From an uncultured Reyranella sp. (GTDB taxonomy: Bacteria > Pseudomonadota > Alphaproteobacteria > Reyranellales > Reyranellaceae): a DNA stretch of 33,552 nt. Location of the stretch: assembly GCA_937915145.1 (NCBI GenBank), contig CALDNT010000292.1:1-33552 (forward strand), given 5' to 3'. The translations under genes and the position numbers were made by a program. This document shows positions 14,632 to 23,508 of this stretch, one piece after another; position 1 is the first letter of the stretch, and each line of letters opens with the position of its first letter. Below the pieces are notes generated by a model, which searched no databases, was not told the origin of the DNA, and was given only the letters and a program-made list of their open reading frames with translations.

Positions 14632-15123
14632 ATGGTATCGTTGGATGACATCGATCGGCGCATCGTTTCGATCCTGCAGGCCGAAGGCCGCCTGGCAATC
14701 GTCGACCTTGCCGGGAGGGTCGGTCTGTCGCCGACGCCCTGCCAGCGGCGGGTCAGGCGGCTGGAAGAAGAAGGTGTGATCGCGCGCTACGCCGCGCTGG
14801 TGTCGCCGCAGGCCATGGGGCTTGGCCTGCAGGCGCTGGTTCAGGTCACGCTCGACGATCACTCGGAGAAAACCGTGGAAGCTTTCGAGGCGGCGATCCG
14901 GGCGCGGCCCGAGGTCGTGGCCTGCTATGCAGTGACCGGCGACATGGATTTCCAGGTCCATGTTTTTGCCTCCGACCTTGCGAGCTTCAGCGAGTTCGCC
15001 ATGAAGGCGCTGTTGCGCATGCCGGGCGTGAAGGGCACCCGCTCGTCCTTCGTCATGCAGGCGGTGAAGAACGATCTGGCCTGGGCGCCGGCGCCTCAAC
15101 CACCGGCGAGCGCCCGCAAATAG
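14632..15123 (+). CDS. Lrp/AsnC-family transcriptional regulator
   Basis: 163 aa. An N-terminal winged helix-turn-helix (LDDIDRRIVSILQAEGR then LAGRVGLSPTPCQRRVRRLE, residues 4-44) is followed by a RAM effector/oligomer domain (~65-145) with the typical VTGDMDFQVHV (101-111) and PGVKGTRSSFVM. The ATG at 14632 is preceded by GGAG with 9-base spacing and gives the family-standard N-terminus; open codons upstream belong to the antisense of phhA. It is expected to sense an amino acid, plausibly phenylalanine or tyrosine, and to control the divergent phhA. The last 28 bp overlap the 3' end of the convergent dehydratase gene. Confidence 0.93.
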   Translation: MVSLDDIDRRIVSILQAEGRLAIVDLAGRVGLSPTPCQRRVRRLEEEGVIARYAALVSPQAMGLGLQALVQVTLDDHSEKTVEAFEAAIRARPEVVACYAVTGDMDFQVHVFASDLASFSEFAMKALLRMPGVKGTRSSFVMQAVKNDLAWAPAPQPPASARK

Positions 15124-16052
15124 AGCGGTCGGTCGATATTGCCGCCGCTCAGGATCAGCCCGACGCGCTTGCCCGCCATCCGCTCGCGTTCCTGCAGCAG
15201 CGCGGCCAGCGATGCAGCGCCCGCCCCTTCGGTGAGCTGGTGCGTGTCTTCATAATAGGCGCGCATGGCAGTGGCGATCTCGGCGTCGCTCACTTCGACG
15301 ATCCGGTCGGCGCCCTTGAGGATGATGTCGAGCGCCGCCGCGTCCGGCCCGCGCACGGCCATGCCGTCGGCCATGGTGTCGGCGCTGTTGGTTGGCACGA
15401 CCTTGCCGGCGGCGAACGACAGCGCGTAGGCCGGCGCCTCGGTCGAGACCACGCCGACCACCTTGGTCGAGAGCCCCAGCGCGTCGCGCATGGCGATGGT
15501 GCCGCAGATGCCGGAGCCGAGGCCGATCGGGACATAGACAGTGTCGAGCAGGGGGGCGGCCCGGAACAGTTCGTGGGCGTAGGTCGCCACGCCGCACACC
15601 AGGTCGCGATGGAAGGACGGAACCATCGAAAGGCCGCGTTCGCCGGCAAGCTGCATGGCGGTCTCGCGGGCGGCATCGAAATCGTGGCCGGCTTCCACCA
15701 GCTCGGCGCCGAAGGCCCGCATGGCGGCGTTCTTCTCGACCGAATTGCCCTCGGGCACGACGATGGTGGCGGCAATGCCGGCCCGGGCGGCGGCGAGGGC
15801 GATGCTCTGGCCGTGGTTGCCGCGGGTGGCACTGATGACGCCCGCCACCTCCCGCCCGTCGCGCTTCAGGCGGTCCATGTAGACCAGCCCGCCGCGCACC
15901 TTGAAGGCGCCGGTGGGGGTGTGGTTCTCGTGCTTCACCCAGACCTCGCAGCCGGTCCGCCCGGCCAGCAGCGGCCAGGCGTATTGCGGGGTGGGTGGCA
16001 TGGCGGCGTAAACGATCGCCGCGGCGTCCTCGACATCCTGAAGAGACAACAT
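15096..16052 (-). CDS. Threonine/serine dehydratase-like PLP enzyme (fold type II)
   Basis: 318 aa. K51 in HTPTGAFKVRGG is the PLP lysine. SATRGNHGQSIALAAA carries the Asn loop, GLGSGICG is the phosphate-binding glycine loop, and LILSGGNID near the C-terminus holds the serine that contacts the pyridine nitrogen. There is no C-terminal ACT regulatory domain, so it resembles catabolic threonine dehydratases or the EutB type of ectoine use rather than biosynthetic IlvA. The start at 16052 (MLSLQDVEDAA) matches family N-termini; the frame open to 16202 crosses the divergent M20 gene. The ribosome site is weak. It converges on and overlaps the lrp gene by 28 bp, and diverges from the M20 gene across 47 bp. 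Confidence 0.87.
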   Translation of the reverse strand: MLSLQDVEDAAAIVYAAMPPTPQYAWPLLAGRTGCEVWVKHENHTPTGAFKVRGGLVYMDRLKRDGREVAGVISATRGNHGQSIALAAARAGIAATIVVPEGNSVEKNAAMRAFGAELVEAGHDFDAARETAMQLAGERGLSMVPSFHRDLVCGVATYAHELFRAAPLLDTVYVPIGLGSGICGTIAMRDALGLSTKVVGVVSTEAPAYALSFAAGKVVPTNSADTMADGMAVRGPDAAALDIILKGADRIVEVSDAEIATAMRAYYEDTHQLTEGAGAASLAALLQERERMAGKRVGLILSGGNIDRPLYLRALAGG

Positions 16053-16099
16053 GGTGCCAGTCTGGGCTAAGATGACCGAGGTTCCAACCGGAGTACCCG

Positions 16100-17272
16100 A
16101 TGCCTGTCCTTCCCCGTTCGATCGAGATCCAGGGCGAGATTTCCGCCATCCGCCGCGACATCCATGCCCATCCCGAACTCGCCTACGAGGAAAACCGGAC
16201 ATCGGATATCGTCGCGGCCAAGCTCGCGGAATGGGGGCTCGAAGTCACACGGGGGCTCGGCAAGACCGGCCTGGTGGGAACCTTGCGCAAGGGCAATTCG
16301 GTGAAGGCGATCGGCCTGCGTGCCGACATGGATTGCCTGCCGATGGACGAGACCAACGATTTCGAGCATGCCTCGAAGAACCCCGGCCGCATGCATGCCT
16401 GCGGCCATGACGGCCATACCGCCATGCTGCTGGGCGCCGCCAAGGTGCTGAGCGAGAAGCGCGACTTCGAAGGCGCCGTCCACTTCATCTTCCAGCCGGC
16501 CGAGGAAGGCGGCGGCGGCGGCAGGGCGATGATCGACGACGGCCTGTTCGAGAAATTCCCCTGCGACGCGGTATTCGCGATCCACAACAAGCCCGGCCTG
16601 CCGCTTGGCATGATCGCCACCAAGCCCGGCGCACTGCTGGCCGCAGCCGATCGATGGGACCTGCGCATCACCGGCAAGGGCGGTCACGCCGCGCACCCGC
16701 ATCTCAGCCTCGATCCGCTGATCGTCGCGGCCAATCTGGTGCTGTCGCTGCAGACCATCGTCAGCCGCAACATGGACCCCTTCGCCTCGTCGGTCGTCAC
16801 CGTCGGTTTCGTCAAGGGCGGCTCGGCCTACAATGTCATCCCGACCGACGCCCATGTCGGCGGCACGACGCGCACCACGACGCCGGAAGCCCGCAAGCTG
16901 ATCGAGGCACGCATCCGCGAGATCTGCGAGGGTGCGGCCAAGATGTACGGCGTGAAGATCGACGTTGAATATCGCTACGGCTATCCGCCGACCATCAACA
17001 ATGCCCAGCGGGCGGCCTTCGCCATCGACGTGGCGGCCGGCGTCTGCGGCCCCCATGGCGTGCGCGACAACGTGCAGGCCAGCATGGGAGCGGAGGACTT
17101 CTCCTACATGCTGGAGAAGGTGCCGGGCGCCATGGTGTGGCTGGGCAATGGCGGCGAGGACGGCAACGGCGCCGGCCTGCACAACTCGCGCTACGACTTC
17201 AACGACATGGCAATCCCGTTCGGCGTCAGCTTCTTCGTAAACACCGTCGAGCGATTCCTCGGCGAACAATAG
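16100..17272 (+). CDS. M20-family metallo-amidohydrolase (hippurate hydrolase/aminoacylase-like)
   Basis: 390 aa. Di-metal peptidase-M20D signatures are all visible: HAHPELAYEE (22-31), LRADMDCLPM (73-82), C101 and H103 in HACGHDGHTAMLLGAA, E135/E136 in FQPAEEGGGGG, the dimerisation-domain GKGGHAAHPH, and a C-terminal LHNSRYDFND. It hydrolyses N-acylated amino acids or related amides in the cytoplasm; the substrate is unknown. The ATG at 16100 has GGAG at 7-base spacing. It is followed 28 bp later by an ABC exporter in the same direction, so co-transcription is likely, although a functional link is not obvious. Confidence 0.93.
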   Translation: MPVLPRSIEIQGEISAIRRDIHAHPELAYEENRTSDIVAAKLAEWGLEVTRGLGKTGLVGTLRKGNSVKAIGLRADMDCLPMDETNDFEHASKNPGRMHACGHDGHTAMLLGAAKVLSEKRDFEGAVHFIFQPAEEGGGGGRAMIDDGLFEKFPCDAVFAIHNKPGLPLGMIATKPGALLAAADRWDLRITGKGGHAAHPHLSLDPLIVAANLVLSLQTIVSRNMDPFASSVVTVGFVKGGSAYNVIPTDAHVGGTTRTTTPEARKLIEARIREICEGAAKMYGVKIDVEYRYGYPPTINNAQRAAFAIDVAAGVCGPHGVRDNVQASMGAEDFSYMLEKVPGAMVWLGNGGEDGNGAGLHNSRYDFNDMAIPFGVSFFVNTVERFLGEQ

Positions 17273-17300
17273 GCCGGGCGGGCGAGGCCGCTGGACCGGA

Positions 17301-19061
17301 ATGGAGTTCTTCCGCGTCTATGGCCGGGTGATCGGGCTGCTGCGCGCCGAGCGCGGGCTTGCGATCACGCTGGCGGTCGCCAACGTCGTCGTGGCTGGGT
17401 TGCAGTTCTACGAACCGGTATTATTCGGCCAGGTCGTCGACCTGCTGGCCACGGCCAGGGACAAATCCACCGAGACGCTGTGGCACGAGGCCCGTTCCAT
17501 TCTGGGACTGTGGGCGCTGGTCGGGCTGGGTGGTATTGCCGCCAACATCGTCGTCTCGCTGCAGGCCGATCGCATGGCCCATCGCCGGCGGCTGGGCGCC
17601 ATGGCCGGATTTTTCGAACATGTCCTGGCGCTGCCGCATTCCTTCCATGGCAGCCAGCATTCCGGCCGCGTGATCAAGGTCATGCTGACGGGCGTCGACA
17701 ATCTGTTCGGCATATGGCTGTCGTTCTTCCGCGAGAACCTGGCCACCTTCGTGGCCCTGTTCGTCATGCTGCCGCTCAGCCTCTTCATGAACTGGCGCCT
17801 CGGTATGCTGCTGCTGGTCCTGATCCTGCTGTTCGCGGCCGCCAATGTCTGGATCGTCAACCGTACCGATCGGCTCCAGCATCAGGTCGAGGATCTCCAC
17901 AGTGAACTCGCCAGTCGAGCCGGCGATGCCCTGGGCAACATCAACCTGATCCAGAGTTTCGTGCGGCTGGCGGCCGAGACCGGCGAGATGCATCGCATCA
18001 TCGGCCAGACGCTGCAGGCGCAGTTCCCGGTGCTCAACTGGTGGGCGTTGCTGTCGATCCTGACGCGTGCGGCCTCGACCGTCACGGTGATCCTGATCTT
18101 CGTCCTCGGCACCTGGCTCTATACCAAGGGCGAGGCGACGGTCGGCGAGATCGTAAGTTTCATGGGCTTTTCTGCCATGCTGATCGGGCGCATGGACCAG
18201 GCGTCGGGCTTTGTCAGCCGGGTGTTTTTCCAGCTGCCGTCGCTGGCCGATTTCTTTCGCGTGCTCGATGCCCGGTCCACCGTGCCGGACAAGCCCGACG
18301 GGCTCGACATCGGCCGTGCCGCGGGCGACGTCGAGTTCGACGACGTCGGCTTCTCCTACGACGGAAAGCGGCCGGCACTTGTGCATCTGTCGCTGAAGGT
18401 GAAGGCGCACTCGACGGTGGCGCTCGTCGGGCCGACCGGCGCCGGCAAGACCACGGCGCTGTCGCTGCTTCATCGCATGTGGGATGCGCAGACGGGCACG
18501 ATCCGCATCGACGGCGTCGATCATCGCGACATCAGGCTGGAATCGCTCCGCCGCAACATCGGCGTGGTGTTCCAGGACAGCACCATGTTCTACCGCTCCA
18601 TTGCCGACAATCTGCGCATCGGCAGACCCGACGCCACCCAGACGGAACTCGAACAGGCGGCCAAACTCGCGGAGGCCCACGACTTCATCCTGCGCCAGCC
18701 GCAGGGTTACGAAACCCTGGTGGGCGAACGCGGCGCCACCCTCTCGGGGGGCGAGCGTCAGAGGCTGGCGATCGCCCGGGCACTGCTGAAGGATCCGCCG
18801 ATCCTGATCCTCGACGAGGCGACCAGCGCCCTCGACTCGGTGACCGAGGCGCGCATCCAGAAGGCGCTCAAGACGCTGAGGCAGGGGCGGACCACATTCG
18901 TTATCGCCCATCGGCTGTCGACCATTCGCGACGCCGATCTGGTCGTCGTGCTCGAGCACGGCCGGATCGTGGAACAGGGCGGTTTCCAGGAACTCATCGC
19001 CCGGGGCGGCGCCTTCGCCCGCCTCGTCGCCACACAGCAGGCTGGCATAGAATCTGCCTGA
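17301..19061 (+). CDS. ndvA: ABC exporter with fused membrane and ATPase domains, NdvA/ChvA (cyclic beta-glucan exporter)-like
   Basis: 586 aa half-transporter. Six membrane helices lie in residues ~15-310. The nucleotide-binding domain has Walker A GPTGAGKT (377-384), signature LSGGERQ (481-487), Walker B ILILDE (501-506) and switch H537. The length, the ADRMAHRRR and QFPVLNWWAL segments and the overall spacing resemble rhizobial NdvA and Agrobacterium ChvA, which export cyclic beta-1,2-glucan to the periplasm. That resemblance is from memory, not alignment. No glucan synthase (NdvB/ChvB) gene is in the window, so a different substrate, such as a lipid or drug, remains possible. Confidence 0.8.
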   Translation: MEFFRVYGRVIGLLRAERGLAITLAVANVVVAGLQFYEPVLFGQVVDLLATARDKSTETLWHEARSILGLWALVGLGGIAANIVVSLQADRMAHRRRLGAMAGFFEHVLALPHSFHGSQHSGRVIKVMLTGVDNLFGIWLSFFRENLATFVALFVMLPLSLFMNWRLGMLLLVLILLFAAANVWIVNRTDRLQHQVEDLHSELASRAGDALGNINLIQSFVRLAAETGEMHRIIGQTLQAQFPVLNWWALLSILTRAASTVTVILIFVLGTWLYTKGEATVGEIVSFMGFSAMLIGRMDQASGFVSRVFFQLPSLADFFRVLDARSTVPDKPDGLDIGRAAGDVEFDDVGFSYDGKRPALVHLSLKVKAHSTVALVGPTGAGKTTALSLLHRMWDAQTGTIRIDGVDHRDIRLESLRRNIGVVFQDSTMFYRSIADNLRIGRPDATQTELEQAAKLAEAHDFILRQPQGYETLVGERGATLSGGERQRLAIARALLKDPPILILDEATSALDSVTEARIQKALKTLRQGRTTFVIAHRLSTIRDADLVVVLEHGRIVEQGGFQELIARGGAFARLVATQQAGIESA

Positions 19062-19132
19062 TATCCCCTTGGCGGCCGTAGGTTGTCCGCCTAAGAGTCG
19101 CCGGACGGGGAACCTCACGGGGGAACGGAACA

Positions 19133-20146
19133 ATGAAGAATTTTTCCAAGTTGCTGGGCGGCGCGGCTGTCCTGGCGGTGGCGCTGGGCGGCCTGCCGGC
19201 GCAGGCCCAGACGGCGATAAAGTTCACCCTGGACTGGGTGTTCCAGGGGCCGACTTCGCCGTTCCTCGTGGCGCTGGAGAAGGGCTACTACAAGGCCGAA
19301 GGGCTCGACGTCACCATGGATCCCGGCCAGGGCTCGGCCGGCGCGGTCCAGCGCGTCGCCACCGGCGCCTACCAGATCGGCTTCGCCGACGTGAACGCCA
19401 CCATCGAATACAACGCCAAGAACCCGGGCAAGGAAGTGCTCTGTGTCTTCATGGCTTATGATTTTGCCCCGTTCGGCGTCTATGCGCTGAAGAAGAGTGG
19501 CATCAAGACGCCCAAGGATCTCGAGGGCAAGAAGCTCGGCGCGCCGGTATTCGACGCCTCGTTCCGCCTGTTTCCGGCCTTCGCCAAGAAGAACGGCATC
19601 ACCAAGTGGGAGCATGTCAATCTGACGCCGCAGCTTCGCGAGCAGAGCCTGGTGCAGGGCACGGTCGACTTCGTCTCCGGCCACTACTTCTCGTCGATGC
19701 TCGATCTCAAGGCGCGCGGCGTGGCCTTCGAGGACATCGTCGCCATGCGCTATGTCGACTTCGGCATGGACGTCTACGGCAACGGCATCGTCATCTCGCC
19801 CGAGATCGCCAGCAACGAAAAGGCCGTGAAGGGCTTCATCGCCGCTACGGTCAAGGGCTGGAAGGACGTGATCGCCAATCCGCAGCTCGGCATCGCGGCG
19901 GCCAAGAAGCGCGACCCGCTGATCAACGAAAAGCTCGAGCTGGAGCGCCTGCAGATCTCGCTCGACACCAATATCATGACCCCCTGGGTGAAGACCCACG
20001 GCATGGGCGACGTCGATCCGGTGCGTTTCGCGCGGGCCGTCAAGGACGTCTCGGAGGCTTTCGGCCTGCCCAACCCACCGGCGCCGGACAAGGTGTTCAC
20101 CAACAAGTACCTGCCGCCCAAGGCCGACCGGATGATCTCCAAGTAG
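19133..20146 (+). CDS. NMT1/THI5-like ABC transporter substrate-binding protein
   Basis: 337 aa periplasmic protein. A signal peptide (K2, hydrophobic core 9-20, AQA at 23-25 before QTAIKF) directs export. The mature start IKFTLDWVFQGPTSPFLVALEKGYY is the hallmark of SsuA/ThiY/NMT1-type binding proteins for sulfonates, nitrate-like anions, pyrimidines or similar. LKKSGIKTPKDLEGKKLG and the GVxxxD-type segments also fit. It heads a three-gene importer operon with 2-bp spacing to the ATPase. A purine-rich stretch (GGGGGAACGGAACA) precedes the ATG. The substrate is not predictable; riboflavin- or thiamine-precursor, pyrimidine or aromatic sulfonate uptake are all known for relatives. Confidence 0.9.
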   Translation: MKNFSKLLGGAAVLAVALGGLPAQAQTAIKFTLDWVFQGPTSPFLVALEKGYYKAEGLDVTMDPGQGSAGAVQRVATGAYQIGFADVNATIEYNAKNPGKEVLCVFMAYDFAPFGVYALKKSGIKTPKDLEGKKLGAPVFDASFRLFPAFAKKNGITKWEHVNLTPQLREQSLVQGTVDFVSGHYFSSMLDLKARGVAFEDIVAMRYVDFGMDVYGNGIVISPEIASNEKAVKGFIAATVKGWKDVIANPQLGIAAAKKRDPLINEKLELERLQISLDTNIMTPWVKTHGMGDVDPVRFARAVKDVSEAFGLPNPPAPDKVFTNKYLPPKADRMISK

Positions 20147-20148
20147 GG

Positions 20149-20931
20149 ATGGCCTTCGTCGATCTCAGCGCCGTCAGCCTTACTTATCGCCTCGGCAAGG
20201 AGACCACTCTTGCCCTGGCGGATGCCACCTTCAGCATCGAGAAGGGCGAGTTCGTCGCCGTCGTCGGCCCCTCGGGTTGCGGCAAGTCGACCATCATGAA
20301 GCTTGTCACCGGCCTGCTGCCGGCGTCGGGCGGTGAGGTGCGGGTAGCTGGGCAGAAGGTGACGGGACCGATCAAGGGCGTCGGCATGGCGTTCCAGAAT
20401 CCGACCCTGATGCCGTGGCGCACGACCATGGACAACATCCTGCTGCCCATGGAGGTGGTCGAGCCGCACAAACGCCGCTTCCGTTCGCACCGCGCCAACT
20501 ACGAGGCGCGGGCCATGAAGCTGCTGCACACCGTTGGCCTCGCCGATTTCGCCTCGAAATTTCCTTGGCAACTCTCGGGCGGCATGCAGCAGCGCTCCAA
20601 CCTCTGCCGTGCCCTGATCCACGAACCCGAATTGCTCATGCTCGACGAGCCCTTCGGCGCGCTCGATGCGTTCACTCGCGAGGAACTGTGGGGCGTCATG
20701 CAGGCGCTGTGGCTGGAGAAGCGCTTCACCGGCGTGCTGGTGACCCACGACCTGCGTGAAGCGGTCTTCCTCGCCGACACCGTCTACGTCATGAGCCGCC
20801 GGCCAGGCCGCATCGTCATGGCCAAGAAGATCGATATTCCGCGACCGCGGACGCTGGCCACCACCTTCGAGCCCGGCTTTGTCGAAATCGTCCACGAGCT
20901 GCGCGACCGCATCCAGCAGGAACACGCATGA
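20149..20931 (+). CDS. ABC importer ATP-binding protein (SsuB/TauB/ThiZ type)
   Basis: 260 aa. Walker A GPSGCGKS (40-47), Q-loop FQNPTLMPW (82-90), signature LSGGMQQR (142-149), Walker B LLMLDEP (162-168) and switch H200 in LVTHD are all intact. MPWRTTMDNILLP is typical of the nitrate/sulfonate/taurine subfamily. It energises import through the membrane partner encoded next. The start at 20149 lies 2 bp after the stop of the binding-protein gene; the same frame is open far upstream, but that part is antisense-like shadow of the previous gene. The stop overlaps the permease start by 4 bases (ATGA). Confidence 0.95.
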   Translation: MAFVDLSAVSLTYRLGKETTLALADATFSIEKGEFVAVVGPSGCGKSTIMKLVTGLLPASGGEVRVAGQKVTGPIKGVGMAFQNPTLMPWRTTMDNILLPMEVVEPHKRRFRSHRANYEARAMKLLHTVGLADFASKFPWQLSGGMQQRSNLCRALIHEPELLMLDEPFGALDAFTREELWGVMQALWLEKRFTGVLVTHDLREAVFLADTVYVMSRRPGRIVMAKKIDIPRPRTLATTFEPGFVEIVHELRDRIQQEHA

Positions 20932-21704
20932 CCGAGCTCCAGCGCGAGGTGCTCAAGCACGCCATGCCGTGGCTGGTCATGGCGGTTCTGCTGATCGTCT
21001 GGGAGATCGCCTGCATCGTCTTCGATGTGCCGGAAATCATCCTGCCCAAGCCGACCAAGATCTTCGTCGTCTTCGTCCAGCGCTTCGATATCCTGATGGC
21101 CTACTGTTGGGACACGTTGTGGACGACCACAATCGGCTTCCTGCTGGCGATTGCCGGCGGCCTGCTGCTCGGGCTGGCGATCGGTGCCTCGCCGTTCGTC
21201 TACTCTGGTCTCTACCCGCTGCTGATCGCCTTCAACGCCATTCCCAAGGTGGCGATCGTGCCGATCCTGATGATCTGGGTCGGCGTCGGCTCGCTGCCGG
21301 CCGTCATCACCGCCTTCGTCATCAGCTTCTTCCCCATCGTCGTGAACGTAGCGACCGGCCTTGCCACCATCGAGCCCGAAATGCGCGATGTGCTGCGCAG
21401 CCTCGGCGCCACGCGCTTCGAGATCCTGACCAAGGTCGGCATCCCGCGCGCCATGCCCTATCTCTTCGCCAGCCTGAAGGTTGCGATCACGCTGGCCTTC
21501 ATCGGCTCGGTGATCTCCGAGACGGTGGGGGGCAACAATGGCATCGGCTTCCTGATGCTGTCGGCCAGCGCGCGCAACGACGCGCCCACGACCTTCGCCG
21601 GCCTGTTCGCCATCGCCATCATGGGCGTGGCGATGTATGCGGTCTGCGCCATGGTCGAGAAGCGCATGACCCGCTGGGCGTTCCGCGGCGAGATCGTCGG
21701 TTAG
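20928..21704 (+). CDS. ABC importer permease (SsuC/TauC/ThiX type)
   Basis: 258 aa, six membrane segments (about 14-32, 64-88, 95-122, 124-142, 180-205, 222-240). The EAA loop that docks on the ATPase is seen as EPEMRDVLRSLGATRFEI followed by KVGIPRAMPYLF. The N-terminal PEIILPKPTKI is common in this subfamily. It forms the membrane channel of the importer. Its ATG overlaps the ATPase stop, which ensures coupled translation. It ends the operon and converges with the aldolase gene 45 bp downstream. Confidence 0.94.
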   Translation: MTELQREVLKHAMPWLVMAVLLIVWEIACIVFDVPEIILPKPTKIFVVFVQRFDILMAYCWDTLWTTTIGFLLAIAGGLLLGLAIGASPFVYSGLYPLLIAFNAIPKVAIVPILMIWVGVGSLPAVITAFVISFFPIVVNVATGLATIEPEMRDVLRSLGATRFEILTKVGIPRAMPYLFASLKVAITLAFIGSVISETVGGNNGIGFLMLSASARNDAPTTFAGLFAIAIMGVAMYAVCAMVEKRMTRWAFRGEIVG

Positions 21705-21724
21705 TCGACCGGCCGCTCCCCGGT

Positions 21725-21736
21725 CTCTCCGGAGAG
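21725..21736. terminator. Palindrome in the convergent gap after the ABC operon
   Basis: CTCTCCGGAGAG is a perfect 12-bp palindrome in the 45-bp gap between the permease stop (21704) and the aldolase stop (21750). With no spacer it can form only a short stem and there is no T-run; a terminator role is a weak guess. Confidence 0.25.
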
Positions 21737-21749
21737 TGGCTCGTGAGGG

Positions 21750-22535
21750 TCAGGGTGCCGCGACGTTGCCGGCTTCCTTGCGGAAGCCGCTCACCGCAGC
21801 CTTGGCGGCCATCGCCAGCAGGCCGGAATCGTTGGCGATGGTGCAGAACTGGAAGCCCATGCCAACCGCCTTGGCGGCGTAGCTCGCCGTGCCGTTATGG
21901 ATACCCGCGAACAGGCCGCGCTTCTTGCAGGCCGTCGTGAGCTTCTCGTAGATCTTGAGGACCTGCGGCTCGTCGCGATCGAGTTTGGGTACGAGACCCA
22001 GCGACAGGCCGAGGTCCGACGGGCCGACGTAGATGCCGCTTACGCCCGGCACGTCGAGGATGGCGTCGATGTTGTCGATCGCTTCCTGGGTTTCGATCAT
22101 CGGGATGATCAGCACTTCATCGTTGGCCGTCGCCTGGTAGGGTGTGGCCTCGCCATAGGCACCGGCGCGGATCGGGCCGTTGCTGCGCTTTCCCTTGGGC
22201 GGATAGAGCGCATAGGAGACCAGCGCCTTGGCCTCGGCCGCGTTGTTCACCATCGGGCAGATCACGCCCCAGGCGCCGCCGTCGAGCACCTTGCCGACGA
22301 TGCCGGGCTCGTTCCATGGCACGCGCACCAGCGGCGTGATCGGATGTTTGTCCATCGCCTGGAAGCAGGTGACCATGGAGAGGTAGTCCTGCACGCCGTG
22401 CTGCATGTCGACGGTGACGCTGTCCCAGCCGCATTGCGCCATGACCTCGGCCGAGAATCCGTTGGGGATCGCGAGCCAGCCATTGACGCAGGCCTTGCCT
22501 GCCTGCAAGCGCTTCTTCAGCATGTTCGTCGACAT
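21750..22535 (-). CDS. HpcH/HpaI-family class II pyruvate aldolase
   Basis: 261 aa TIM-barrel. Family motifs: H46 in VDMQHGVQD, R71 in RVPWNEPG, E148 in IPMIETQEA (metal ligand) and D174 in GPSDLGLSLG (metal ligand). It cleaves 2-keto-3-deoxy or 4-hydroxy-2-oxo acids to pyruvate plus an aldehyde. Characterised relatives act on 4-hydroxy-2-oxoheptanedioate or 2-keto-3-deoxy-L-rhamnonate. The start at 22535 gives a standard N-terminus, with AGGAAA upstream. It diverges over 85 bp from an aldose epimerase/SDR pair, which favours a sugar-acid substrate (inference). Confidence 0.9.
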   Translation of the reverse strand: MSTNMLKKRLQAGKACVNGWLAIPNGFSAEVMAQCGWDSVTVDMQHGVQDYLSMVTCFQAMDKHPITPLVRVPWNEPGIVGKVLDGGAWGVICPMVNNAAEAKALVSYALYPPKGKRSNGPIRAGAYGEATPYQATANDEVLIIPMIETQEAIDNIDAILDVPGVSGIYVGPSDLGLSLGLVPKLDRDEPQVLKIYEKLTTACKKRGLFAGIHNGTASYAAKAVGMGFQFCTIANDSGLLAMAAKAAVSGFRKEAGNVAAP

Positions 22536-22620
22536 CTCGGCGTTTCCTGACTTGTTTGCATTGGTGAAGATCGGATCATAGGACCGTGAAGGTGACGTTC
22601 AAAATGCGAAAGGCAATCGA

Positions 22621-23502
22621 TTGAAACTTTTATCGCTGCGTGCGGGGCGGCTCGCCGTCGATCTGGCGCCGCAATCCGGCGGATCGGTCGCTCGGTTCAC
22701 TCTCGACAATTCGTTCGACCTGCTGCGGCCCGCGACCGAGCAGGCCCTGGCCTCGGGCCACGGTTGCGACGCCGCTGCCTTTCCGCTCGTGCCTTACTCC
22801 AATCGCATCGCGAACGGACGTCTCGCATTCAATGGGAAAGAGATTCTCCTCAAGAACAACTGGCCGGGTGTGCCGCATCCCATGCATGGCGATGGCTGGG
22901 CGCGGCCCTGGACGGTCGCCGATGCTGGCCCGCACGCGGCGGAGATCGTTCTTGAACATGCGCCGGACGGCGAGCGCGGCGGCTGGCCGTTCCGCTATCG
23001 CGCCCGGCAGTCGTACCGCCTTGAGGACGATTGCTTCACCATCCGCATCGCCATCGACAATCTCGAGGATCGGCCGGTTCCGGCGGGCATCGGAATCCAT
23101 CCGTTCTTCGCGCGTGAAGACGACGCCGAGCTTGCTTTCCGCACCGGTGGCGTCTGGCTGTCGGATGGCGATGTCCTTCCGGTCAAGCGCATCGCCGTGC
23201 CGCCGGTGTGGGATTTCAGCGCCGCACGCACCCTGGATGGCGTCGTGCTCGACAACTGTTTCGACGGTTGGGATGGTCGGGCGACAGTTCGCTGGCCGCG
23301 GCGAGGTCTGAGGCTCGACGTCGAGGCCACCGAGACGTTCCGCCATGCCGTCGTCTACGTGCCACCACTGTCGAAGATCGTCGGGCCTCCGTATTTTTGC
23401 GTCGAGCCGGTGAGCCACGCCAACGGTGCTGTCGCAAGATCGCTCTTGCCTGCGGGTGACACGCTCGCCGGCGAGATTTCCTTCCGCCTGTCCCAGCTGT
23501 GA
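22621..23502 (+). CDS. Aldose 1-epimerase (mutarotase)-family protein
   Basis: 293 aa beta-sandwich. Likely catalytic set: H89 in HPMHGDGWARPW, H160 in GIGIHPFF and E262 in FCVEPVSHANGA. FPLVPYSNRIANG (54-66) is the typical N-terminal motif. It interconverts alpha and beta anomers of an aldose in the cytoplasm. The only start fitting the conserved N-terminus is a TTG at 22621, with AAAGG about 8 bases before it; a rare start codon may keep expression low. Six bases separate its stop from the SDR gene, so the two form an operon. Confidence 0.88.
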   Translation: MKLLSLRAGRLAVDLAPQSGGSVARFTLDNSFDLLRPATEQALASGHGCDAAAFPLVPYSNRIANGRLAFNGKEILLKNNWPGVPHPMHGDGWARPWTVADAGPHAAEIVLEHAPDGERGGWPFRYRARQSYRLEDDCFTIRIAIDNLEDRPVPAGIGIHPFFAREDDAELAFRTGGVWLSDGDVLPVKRIAVPPVWDFSAARTLDGVVLDNCFDGWDGRATVRWPRRGLRLDVEATETFRHAVVYVPPLSKIVGPPYFCVEPVSHANGAVARSLLPAGDTLAGEISFRLSQL

Positions 23503-23508
23503 GGATTC

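Noticed and set aside
17421-19133. A 570-codon minus-strand frame antisense to the ABC exporter
   Set aside because: The sense strand has all ABC motifs. The antisense translation is Gln/His/Arg/Asp-rich, the usual look of complementary GC-rich coding DNA.
22536-22620. TTGTTT and ATCATA as a promoter between the aldolase and epimerase genes
   Set aside because: The hexamers match the consensus poorly and many similar matches occur by chance, so no promoter is called.
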